A DNA stretch of 5,501 nucleotides, taken from contig JAQULN010000224.1 of the NCBI GenBank assembly GCA_028718575.1, positions 1 through 5,501 of the forward strand, written 5' to 3'. This DNA comes from Candidatus Krumholzibacteriia bacterium (GTDB taxonomy: Bacteria; Krumholzibacteriota; Krumholzibacteriia; LZORAL124-64-63). Position numbers and translations under genes: made by a program. The notes beneath the pieces are model-generated. The model saw only the letters and a list, made by a program, of their open reading frames with translations, was not told the origin of the DNA and ran no database searches. This document shows positions 1 through 5,501 of the stretch, in pieces. The first letter of the stretch is position 1. Every line of letters starts with the position of its first letter.

Positions 1-287
1 TGGCCGGCCTGCTGGGCACCATCTTCGGCTTACAGCAGTCGTTCTCCGCGTTGGCGGCGGCGGCCGCCGCCGAGAAGGCGGCTGTCCTGGCCGCCGGCAT
101 CGCCCAGGCGATGAATACGACCGCCTTCGGCCTGATCGTGGCCATCCCCTGCCTCGTCGTCCAGACCCGGCTGGTGGGGTTGGCCGCCCGCCGCACCGAG
201 ATGTGCGACGCGGCCGTGCTCAGGCTCCTCAACTACTTCGACGCGCGCGCCGCCCAGCCCCGGGCGCTCAACCGCGTCGCAAGCTGA
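1..287 (+). CDS. exbB: ExbB/TolQ/MotA-family proton channel subunit, 3' part only
   Basis: The gene enters from the left edge; its frame begins at base 3 and stops with TGA at 285-287, so 94 C-terminal codons are visible. The family forms a pentameric inner-membrane channel that surrounds ExbD and uses proton flow to drive TonB or Tol proteins. The visible part opens with the end of a membrane helix, GLLGTIFGL, then a short loop rich in alanine (AAAAAAEKAA), then the signature GIAQAMNTTAFGLIVAIP of the last helix. The two threonines thought to line the ExbB pore appear conserved: the Thr of LLGT (bases 18-20) and the second Thr of NTTAFG (120-122). A short, arginine-containing cytoplasmic tail follows. 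An in-frame TTG at 51 is internal and not the start. ExbB is preferred over TolQ or MotA because of the tonB and receptor genes downstream; the family call is firm, the subtype is inferred from context. Confidence 0.9.
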   Translation, partial: AGLLGTIFGLQQSFSALAAAAAAEKAAVLAAGIAQAMNTTAFGLIVAIPCLVVQTRLVGLAARRTEMCDAAVLRLLNYFDARAAQPRALNRVAS

Positions 288-293
288 GGAGGG
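287..293 (+). promoter_or_regulatory. Ribosome binding site for the first exbD
   Basis: AGGAGGG starts on the last base of the exbB stop codon and lies 5 bases before the ATG at 299. It decides that start against the longer reading frame that opens at 203 inside exbB. The layout suggests coupled translation with exbB. Confidence 0.75.
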
Positions 294-298
294 CCGTC

Positions 299-781
299 AT
301 GGCTGGTAACACGTCTCAGCTGACGCGCCGGCGGCCCGCGACGATCGCCGGACTGGATCTGGATGTTACCCCGGTGATGAACATGTTCATCATTCTGGTC
401 CCTTTCCTGATCGGGATGGCAGCGTTCACCCACCTGGCCGTCCAGGATGTCGAACTGGCGTCCGACCAGGGCTCCCCACCCGCCTTAACGACGGCCGCAG
501 CCCAACCGCTCGTCGTCGCCGTAGGCGACCGCGGCCTGGTGATCGTCCGCGACGCCGCGGTGCTGGCCGAGCTGCCGGCCAAAAACGGCGCTCAGGATCT
601 CGACGGGCTGCTCGCGGTGTTGTCCGACCTGGAGGCCTCGCGCCTGGTGCTTGCCGTCGACGATCCGGTCAGCGTCGACACGGTCGTCGCCTGCCTGGAC
701 TGCTGCCGCGCCGCCGGCTTCGCCGATGTCGGACTGGCGTCCGGTACGGGCGTGGTCATGACGGGCGAGGCGCAGCCATGA
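299..781 (+). CDS. ExbD/TolR-family protein with Asn replacing the usual membrane Asp
   Basis: This 160-residue protein has the ExbD/TolR layout: a cytoplasmic N-terminus of about 25 residues, one membrane helix (about 26-43), and a periplasmic domain. The family dimerises inside the ExbB pentamer and its helix normally carries one essential aspartate (Asp25 in E. coli ExbD) that relays protons. Here the helix reads DVTPVMNMFIILVPFLIG; aligned on the TP pair, the aspartate position holds Asn28 (AAC, 380-382). Asp20 and Asp22 lie before the helix and do not align with it. The periplasmic part has the family's weak pattern (LVVAVGDRGLVIV; later LVLAVDDPVSVDTVVACLD) and three cysteines, C132, C135 and C136. 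The start is ATG at 299, 5 bases after AGGAGGG. Its stop overlaps the next start (ATGA, 778-781). It is probably a non-protonatable partner of the second ExbD, which is inference; the family assignment is strong. Confidence 0.88.
   Translation: MAGNTSQLTRRRPATIAGLDLDVTPVMNMFIILVPFLIGMAAFTHLAVQDVELASDQGSPPALTTAAAQPLVVAVGDRGLVIVRDAAVLAELPAKNGAQDLDGLLAVLSDLEASRLVLAVDDPVSVDTVVACLDCCRAAGFADVGLASGTGVVMTGEAQP
767..770 (+). promoter_or_regulatory. Ribosome binding site for the second exbD
   Basis: GAGG lies 7 bases before the ATG at 778, inside the end of the preceding gene. The start overlaps the upstream stop as ATGA, so translational coupling is likely. Confidence 0.55.
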
Positions 782-1224
782 GCGCGTTGCTGCGCCCTCG
801 CCGTACCGTTTTCGCCACCTCGGCGCCGCGGCTTCCGCTGACTAGCCTCGTGGACATGATGGTGATCCTGGTGGTCTTCCTCCTGATGAGCTTCTCGGTA
901 GACGGCCAACTCTTGACGCCGGCGCCCAGCGTGCTGCTGCCGCCGTCGACGAGCCGCCAACCCGCGCCGGCCGGAGTCTTGATCGCAATCGGCCGCGATC
1001 GCCTGACGATCGACGGCCGCGACGTGATGGCCGCCAGTGCGGCCGCGAGCGATTCGCTGGCGCTGGATGCAGCGCTGCGGGACCTGGCGGCCGACGGCCC
1101 GCGCGCCTGGGTCGTCCAGTGCGATCGCCGCCACGCGTTCGCGACGCTCAGCGTTGTGCTGCGCGCCTGCGCGCGCAACGGCGCGCGCGATTGTTCGTTG
1201 CTGGTCCAGGGAGGCGAATCGTGA
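778..1224 (+). CDS. exbD: ExbD/TolR-family biopolymer transport protein with intact membrane Asp
   Basis: This 148-residue ExbD/TolR homologue has a basic N-terminus (RPRR at 6-9), one membrane helix at about 22-39 (LTSLVDMMVILVVFLLMSF) and a periplasmic domain. The aspartate in the helix, D26 (GAC, 853-855), sits where E. coli ExbD has its proton-relay Asp25, so this copy should be the active one of the pair. The usual MTP/VTP motif before the aspartate is LTS here. The periplasmic domain aligns by eye with the previous gene: VLIAIGRDRLTI against LVVAVGDRGLVIV, and a terminal helix ending LRACARNG against LDCCRAAG, so C131 here matches C136 there. C115 and C139 are further cysteines. The two genes look like an old, strongly diverged duplication. 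It starts with ATG overlapping the upstream stop and its own TGA overlaps the tonB GTG start (GTGA, 1221-1224). Confidence 0.9.
   Translation: MSALLRPRRTVFATSAPRLPLTSLVDMMVILVVFLLMSFSVDGQLLTPAPSVLLPPSTSRQPAPAGVLIAIGRDRLTIDGRDVMAASAAASDSLALDAALRDLAADGPRAWVVQCDRRHAFATLSVVLRACARNGARDCSLLVQGGES
1208..1214 (+). promoter_or_regulatory. Ribosome binding site fixing the GTG start of tonB
   Basis: AGGGAGG lies 6 bases before GTG at 1221. It supports that start over an upstream in-frame start at 1119, which would put 34 extra arginine-rich residues in front and overlap the second exbD by about 100 bases. Confidence 0.7.
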
Positions 1225-2042
1225 ACGCGCCGGCGCCTGCCTCTGTGCCCCCGCGCTGGCGCCGCTTCACCGAGCCGGCGCCGCCGGCTCCGCGCGACCA
1301 AGTGCGGCTGCTGGCGGCGGGCTCACTCGCCTTGTTCCTGGCTCTGGGCGCCGGGCTCTCGCTAGTGGTGGTGTCCACCGTCGCCGCGCGGACCCGCGCC
1401 ATCGGTCACCGCGTCACGATCGAGACGTCACCGATCGCCCTGCCGCCGCCGCCGCAGAAGCCGCGGCCCGATGCCGCCGCGCCAGCCGCCCCGCCCCGTC
1501 TCGACCCGGCGACGGTCCTGTCCCAGGACGTCGATCGCGCGGCGCCCGCTCAGGCGCAGACCCCGCCGCAAGCCGCGCCCACCGCCGCCGAATCGGCCCC
1601 GACCCGCCGCGTGTACGGCGTTAGCAAAGTCTACGCCCGCGGTCTGGGCGCGGGCGCAGCCGACGCGACCGGCTTGATCACCAAGCTGGGCAACACGACC
1701 AGCGGACCGCCCGATACGTTGACGGCGACGGACGCCGATCTACGCGGCGAACTGGCCGCGCTCAGCACGGTCGACCAGGCGCCGGTGCCGGTATCGCGGA
1801 TCAAACCCGAGTACACCCCGGCGCTGGTCGCCGCCCGCGCGTCCGGGACAGTCGCCGCGTACCTGCTGGTCGATATCGACGGCAGCGTCCGCGAGGTCCA
1901 CGTCACCGAAGACATCGGCCACGACTCCAGCGCCGTGGCGGCCGCCGCCTTCGCCCGTTTCCGCTTCCAGCCCGCCTTGAAGAACGGCACACCGGTGGCG
2001 GTCTGGATCCTTCACCGCATCCGCTTCGAATTCCAGGAGTGA
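1221..2042 (+). CDS. tonB: TonB-family energy transducer
   Basis: This 273-residue protein, starting at GTG, has the three-part TonB layout. A basic cytoplasmic N-terminus (PPRWRR at 10-15) leads to one membrane helix at about 30-56. Next is a periplasmic spacer rich in Pro and Ala (about 71-127, including LPPPPQKPRP). The last part is a TonB C-terminal domain at about 184-271, shown by PVPVSRIKPEYTPAL, GTVAAYLLVDIDGSVREV and FRFQPALKNGTPVAVWI. TonB carries ExbB/ExbD energy to outer-membrane receptors by binding their TonB box. Between spacer and C-terminal domain lies a segment, YGVSKVYARGLGAG (132-145), followed by a GNT-containing stretch, which looks conserved rather than linker-like. The membrane helix has no histidine (first His is H63), unlike E. 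coli TonB with its SxxxH motif. The gene overlaps exbD by four bases and is followed after two bases by the receptor gene, its probable client. Confidence 0.92.
   Translation: MNAPAPASVPPRWRRFTEPAPPAPRDQVRLLAAGSLALFLALGAGLSLVVVSTVAARTRAIGHRVTIETSPIALPPPPQKPRPDAAAPAAPPRLDPATVLSQDVDRAAPAQAQTPPQAAPTAAESAPTRRVYGVSKVYARGLGAGAADATGLITKLGNTTSGPPDTLTATDADLRGELAALSTVDQAPVPVSRIKPEYTPALVAARASGTVAAYLLVDIDGSVREVHVTEDIGHDSSAVAAAAFARFRFQPALKNGTPVAVWILHRIRFEFQE
2035..2039 (+). promoter_or_regulatory. Ribosome binding site for the receptor gene
   Basis: AGGAG sits in the last codons of tonB, 5 bases before ATG at 2045 and 11 before ATG at 2051. The GTG at 2039 overlaps the site itself and is unlikely to be used. 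ATG 2045 is preferred; 2051 and 2060 remain possible and would only shorten the signal peptide. Confidence 0.6.
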
Positions 2043-2044
2043 AC

Positions 2045-4720
2045 ATGGCCATGGCATCCATGCGAACGATCGTCCCGGCCGCCGCCGGCTTGTTGCTCAT
2101 CGCCGTCGCGAGCGCGGCTTCTCCCGACAGCGCGCCGCCGGACACCGCCCACGTCGCGGCGCCGGACGTCGAGCCGGCGCTGGTCGAGTTCGCGGACGCG
2201 GTCTACCCGCCGGCGGCGCTGCAGGCCGGCCGCGAGGGCACCGTGTTGCTCGAGTTGCTCGTCAATGCCGCCGGCGCTGTCGATTCGGTCTCGGTCGTCG
2301 CGAGCCTCGACCCCGAGCTCGACCAGGCCGCCGCCGACGCCGCCCGCCGCTGCCGGTTCTCGCCCGCCATGGCCGCCGGCGAACCCGTGCCCGTCTACGT
2401 GCAGTTCGCCTACACGTTCTCGGTGCGGGAGCAAACCCTCGCCGTGGCGCCGCGGATCAATCTGCAGGGCCGCGTGCTGGAGATGGGTACGCGCGCCCCG
2501 GTGGGCGGGGCGATGGTCGTCGCGACGTTTCCCGCGCCCGACGCCGGCGCGCTCGCCGTGCCGTGGCGCGCCTACCTCGAGCGCATCGGCGGCTTCGCCG
2601 GCCAGTATCTCGAAGACGACCGCCTGGTGACCTTCGCCGACGAGGCGGGCCGGTTCGTCTTTCGCGCGCTGCCGCCGGGGCCGGTCGCGCTCGCCTTTCC
2701 CAACGCCGGCTACGAACCGCTGACCGCCGCGGAGGAGATCCGCGCCGGCGAGCTCATCGACGCGGTGTTCCGCCTCCGTCGCAGCAGCTACAACGAATAC
2801 GAGGTCGTGGTCTATGGGCGGCAGGAGGAGAACGAAGTATCGCGCCAACGCCTGTCCGTTCTGGAGGTCGAGCGCTTGCCGGGTTTCGCCGGCGACGTCA
2901 TCAAGAGCGTGCAGGCCCTGCCCGGCGTGGCGCGGGCCACGATCAGCGATCCCGGCGCTGTCGTCGTACGCGGCAGCGGCAATTTCGACAGCCGTTTCTT
3001 CCTGGACGGCATCGACGTGCCGCTGCTCTTCCATTTCGGCGGCGCCAAGTCGACGTACAACTCGCTGGCCCTGGCGAGCGTCGACCTCTATCCCGGCGGA
3101 TTCGGCACCCAGTACGGCGGCTGCACCGGCGGCGTGATCGAACTGAAGGGCCGGCCCGCGCGCCGCGATCGCTGGCACGCCGTGCTGGACGCCAGCACCC
3201 TGGACGCGTCGTTCCTGGTCGAAGGTCCGCTGGGCCGCCACGTCGGCCTGCTCGTCACCGGGCGCCGCAGTTACATCGGCGACCTGGCCAAAGCGGCGCT
3301 CTCGGAATCCGACGATGTCTCGCTGAACGTCGCTCCCTACTACTGGGATCTGGTGAGTCGTCTGGACTGGGGCGCCGGCACCAACAACCACGTCTTCCTG
3401 ACCGCGTTCGCCGCCAAGGACCGCCTCGACATGGTGGTGCCGGACGACGCGTCGGGCAGCCCCGAGGTGAGCGCCGCCACCGACCAGATCGAACTGGACC
3501 TCTCCTTCAGCCGCTTCATCCTGGGCTGGGACGCGCGGCTGGGCGACCGGGTGCGCAACGAACTGCGGGCCGCCTACGGACGCTCCGCGGACTCGGGCCA
3601 TGTCCTGGGCGAGTTCCGTTTCGCGGGCAAGGGACCGGTCTGGCATCTGCGCAACGACCTCGCCGTCGCGGTCGAGCCGCGCGTGACACCCCGCGTCGGC
3701 ATCGACCTCGGCTATCTCGACTACGCGTACGAGGTGAAAGCCAACGGCTGGCCCGCGTCGCGCCAGGCCATCGAATTCTCGGACGTCGGCGCGTACGCCA
3801 ACGTCGAACTGCGGCCGCGACCCAACGTGCTATTGGTGCCCGGCGTCCGCCGCGACTACTACCACCACCTGGACGAAGCCGTCTGGAGCGCGCGCGGCTC
3901 CCTGCGTTGGAACTACCTGCCGGACCGCACCCTGACGGCGGCCTACGGTACCTACAACCAGATGCCCGAACCCGCCGGCCAGTCCACCGACGCGGTCTAC
4001 GGCAACCCGGACCTGCCGGCCACGCGCGCCCGCCACGCCACGCTGGGTCACGAGTGGCGCTTGAGCGATCGCGTCTTCTTGAAGGTCGAGGGCTATCGCA
4101 ACCGCCAGGACCGCATCCCAGCCTACGCCGACACGCTCGGCGCCAATTTCCTGCCGGACCAGGAGGCGCGGATGTACGGCGTCGAGGTGATGCTCCGGCG
4201 CGAAGCGGGCGGCCGCTTTTTCGGCTGGATCGCTTACAGCATCGGACGCAGCGAGCGCCGCTTCGCGCGCAACCCCGGCCGCGGCGATGACTGGCGACCT
4301 GACCAGTGGCAGCTCTACGACCTGGATCAACCCCATCACCTGGAAGCGGTCGGCTCGTGGAACCTGGGCCGCAACTGGTCGTTCGGCACGCGCCTGCAGA
4401 CCGTTTCGGGCGTGCCGACGACGCCGATCCTCGGCTACACCGGCAACCGGTACGAATTCGACACCGACCGCGGCGACTACGTGCCGGTCGAGGGCAGGTA
4501 CCTTGCCGATCGCGTCGAGCCGTACGTCCGCGTGGACCTGCGTTTCGACAAGAAGTGGATCAAGGACCGCTCGGTGTGGTCGGTGTACCTGGACCTGCAG
4601 AACGCCAACTTCTTCTTCTACAACAGCCCCGAGGGCTACGTCTACAACTACGACTACTCCAAGCGCAAAGACTACGGCTGGATCTTCATGCCGGCCGTGG
4701 GCGTGCGCGCCGAGTTCTAG
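2045..4720 (+). CDS. TonB-dependent outer-membrane receptor with built-in TonB C-terminal domain
   Basis: This 891-residue protein starts with a signal peptide (about 1-24, hydrophobic core AAAGLLLIAVASA, likely cleavage after ASA). Residues about 43-127 form a TonB C-terminal-like domain (VYPPAALQAGREGTVLLELL, then CRFSPAMAAGEPVPVYVQF). A carboxypeptidase-regulatory-like domain follows at about 138-250 (INLQGRVLEMGTRAPVGGA; DEAGRFVFRALPPGPVAL), with an extra loop of some 30 residues. EVVVYG at 253-258 resembles a TonB box. The plug covers about 262-370 (VIKSVQALPGVAR, VVVRGSGNFDSRFFLDGI, YPGGFGTQYGG), and the rest is a beta-barrel of about 520 residues ending VGVRAEF with the terminal Phe typical of outer-membrane proteins. 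The mature protein has only two cysteines, C103 in the TonB-like domain and C360 in the plug. The substrate cannot be read from the sequence; import is the usual role. It lies two bases after tonB and nine before the lipoprotein gene, in one apparent operon. Confidence 0.93.
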   Translation: MAMASMRTIVPAAAGLLLIAVASAASPDSAPPDTAHVAAPDVEPALVEFADAVYPPAALQAGREGTVLLELLVNAAGAVDSVSVVASLDPELDQAAADAARRCRFSPAMAAGEPVPVYVQFAYTFSVREQTLAVAPRINLQGRVLEMGTRAPVGGAMVVATFPAPDAGALAVPWRAYLERIGGFAGQYLEDDRLVTFADEAGRFVFRALPPGPVALAFPNAGYEPLTAAEEIRAGELIDAVFRLRRSSYNEYEVVVYGRQEENEVSRQRLSVLEVERLPGFAGDVIKSVQALPGVARATISDPGAVVVRGSGNFDSRFFLDGIDVPLLFHFGGAKSTYNSLALASVDLYPGGFGTQYGGCTGGVIELKGRPARRDRWHAVLDASTLDASFLVEGPLGRHVGLLVTGRRSYIGDLAKAALSESDDVSLNVAPYYWDLVSRLDWGAGTNNHVFLTAFAAKDRLDMVVPDDASGSPEVSAATDQIELDLSFSRFILGWDARLGDRVRNELRAAYGRSADSGHVLGEFRFAGKGPVWHLRNDLAVAVEPRVTPRVGIDLGYLDYAYEVKANGWPASRQAIEFSDVGAYANVELRPRPNVLLVPGVRRDYYHHLDEAVWSARGSLRWNYLPDRTLTAAYGTYNQMPEPAGQSTDAVYGNPDLPATRARHATLGHEWRLSDRVFLKVEGYRNRQDRIPAYADTLGANFLPDQEARMYGVEVMLRREAGGRFFGWIAYSIGRSERRFARNPGRGDDWRPDQWQLYDLDQPHHLEAVGSWNLGRNWSFGTRLQTVSGVPTTPILGYTGNRYEFDTDRGDYVPVEGRYLADRVEPYVRVDLRFDKKWIKDRSVWSVYLDLQNANFFFYNSPEGYVYNYDYSKRKDYGWIFMPAVGVRAEF

Positions 4721-4724
4721 GAGG
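4719..4724 (+). promoter_or_regulatory. Ribosome binding site for the lipoprotein gene
   Basis: AGGAGG overlaps the TAG stop of the receptor gene and lies 5 bases before ATG at 4730. It is a full-strength site and the main evidence for that start. Confidence 0.75.
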
Positions 4725-4729
4725 CCGCG

Positions 4730-5501
4730 ATGCTGCGCCGAGTCCTTTCCCTGTTCGCTCTGTCCGCCGTCGCCGTCCTTGGCGCCGGGTGCGACGTCAG
4801 CTTCCCCGACGAGGAGATGCACTTCGGCCGCGAGCACAAGACCCGGCCGTTCGCCGTGATCGTCGACCGGCCGGACGCCTCGCCCGGTGACACGCTGACG
4901 GTCACCTTGCTGGCCTGGTCGCCCGCTCCGGCCGGCGTGGACATAGCCTGGCGCGCGGCGCTCGATTACAACATCGGCCTTTACGAAGCCGACGAAGTCG
5001 AGCGCCGCTACGTGCCCGCACCCGCGCCCGCGCCGACGGCCGACGGCGACGGCGTACTGACCCAGACTTTCCAGTGGGTGGTGCCCGACTCGGTCATGCG
5101 CTGGACCTCGGCCTTGCCGGCCGTGCTGGACGATCCGCAAGCGATCGCGCTGGCCGTCGCGTTGCTGGGCGACGCCGCCTCGACCCCGCCGCGGCGCGAC
5201 GAGGTGGACGCCTGGCTGAGCGCGCTGGCCCCGGTCGATCTCGCCGCCATGACGCCGCCGATCCGCGAGGCGGTCTGGGCGCTAGCCGACCGCTTCGCCT
5301 GCCAGATCCGCCTACGCGCCAGCCTGCAGACCGACCTGGCGATCGACGTCACGCGCAACGTCACGGTGCGCCATACCCGCCGCCTGGGCGGTCCGCATGC
5401 CAACCACAACGCCCGGATCGTCTCGTTCGCCGTGGCCGCGGTGCAGAAGGCCGACGCCTCCCGCGACGATCTCGCCGACCCCGCGGTAACAACCACTTGG
5501 C
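4730..5501 (+). CDS. Probable lipoprotein of unknown function, 3' end missing
   Basis: The frame is open from ATG at 4730 to the right edge, giving 257 complete codons without a stop. The N-terminus is MLRRVLSLFALSAVAVLGAG followed by C21, a lipoprotein-type signal sequence. The lipobox is imperfect, with Gly rather than Leu at -3, and D22 follows the cysteine; in E. coli Asp at +2 holds lipoproteins in the inner membrane, but that rule may not apply here. After a short polar stretch, about residues 41-92 look like beta-strands of an Ig-like type (PGDTLTVTLLAW, then VDIAWRAALDYNIGLYEADE). An Ala/Pro linker, VPAPAPAPT (95-103), leads to a more helical region with a second cysteine in FACQIRLRAS. 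I do not recognise the family. The strong ribosome site and 9-base gap after the receptor suggest joint expression and perhaps a role as a receptor accessory, in the manner of SusD or BtuG; that comparison is by position only, not by similarity. Confidence 0.8.
   Translation, partial: MLRRVLSLFALSAVAVLGAGCDVSFPDEEMHFGREHKTRPFAVIVDRPDASPGDTLTVTLLAWSPAPAGVDIAWRAALDYNIGLYEADEVERRYVPAPAPAPTADGDGVLTQTFQWVVPDSVMRWTSALPAVLDDPQAIALAVALLGDAASTPPRRDEVDAWLSALAPVDLAAMTPPIREAVWALADRFACQIRLRASLQTDLAIDVTRNVTVRHTRRLGGPHANHNARIVSFAVAAVQKADASRDDLADPAVTTTW

Noticed and set aside
203..298. Longer N-terminus for the first ExbD, starting at 203
   Set aside because: It would overlap exbB by 85 bases and add an arginine-rich stretch not typical of the family; AGGAGGG with 5-base spacing supports ATG 299.
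1119..1220. Longer N-terminus for TonB, starting at 1119
   Set aside because: The added residues are an out-of-frame reading of the second exbD; GTG 1221 has AGGGAGG at 6 bases and a normal 4-base overlap.
2012..3646. Minus-strand open frame of 544 codons opposite the receptor gene
   Set aside because: It lies wholly antisense to a clear receptor gene, its product is low-complexity and rich in Arg, Gly, Val and His, and it shows no domain. Long antisense frames are expected in GC-rich genes.
2563..4290. Plus-strand frame of 575 codons inside the receptor gene
   Set aside because: The translation is extremely Arg/Pro/Gly-rich, as expected of an out-of-frame reading of GC-rich coding DNA, and the receptor frame carries all family motifs.
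4718..4740. Possible terminator or promoter between receptor and lipoprotein genes
   Set aside because: The gap is nine bases filled mainly by the ribosome site; no hairpin with a T-run and no promoter-like AT-rich boxes are present.
5014..5037. Short repeated CCCGCG-type units as a possible tandem repeat
   Set aside because: They encode the Pro/Ala linker of the lipoprotein; the length is too small for a meaningful repeat array.
3830..5140. Minus-strand open frame of 436 codons opposite the receptor end and lipoprotein start
   Set aside because: It is antisense to two well-supported genes with good ribosome sites and has no recognisable motif; it is a composition shadow.
5008..5496. Minus-strand frame of 162 codons at the right end
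   Set aside because: It is antisense to the lipoprotein frame, which stays open to the edge and has a signal sequence and strong ribosome site.

Overview
The window is one stretch of a GC-rich (roughly 68-70 %, estimated by eye) genome. All recognisable genes are on the + strand and packed end to end with 4-base overlaps or gaps of 2-11 bases. No promoter, terminator, RNA gene, insertion sequence or CRISPR array is visible, and no stretch above 11 bases lies outside a gene. The genes belong to a Ton-type energy-transduction system, so the cell should be a diderm (outer-membrane) bacterium. The two-ExbD layout and a TonB-dependent receptor carrying its own TonB C-terminal domain fit my general knowledge of Myxococcota/former Deltaproteobacteria and FCB-related or candidate phyla. 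I cannot place it more precisely.

Layout: (1) the 3' end of an ExbB/TolQ/MotA-family proton-channel gene, cut by the left edge; (2) an ExbD/TolR-family gene at 299-781 in which the usual membrane aspartate is asparagine; (3) a second ExbD/TolR gene at 778-1224 that keeps the aspartate; (4) a TonB gene at 1221-2042 starting with GTG; (5) a large TonB-dependent outer-membrane receptor gene at 2045-4720, predicted as signal peptide, TonB C-terminal domain, carboxypeptidase-regulatory-like domain, plug and beta-barrel; (6) a probable lipoprotein gene from 4730, unfinished at the right edge and of unknown function.

Inferred working model: ExbB with a mixed ExbD pair forms the inner-membrane motor, TonB crosses the periplasm, and the receptor imports (or possibly exports or senses) an unidentified substrate, perhaps with help from the lipoprotein. 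The most interesting points are the Asp-to-Asn change in the first ExbD next to an intact partner, the TonB domain built into the receptor, the absence of histidine in the TonB membrane anchor, and the uncharacterised lipoprotein. The parts are recognisable families, so this is a variant Ton system and not a wholly unknown one.
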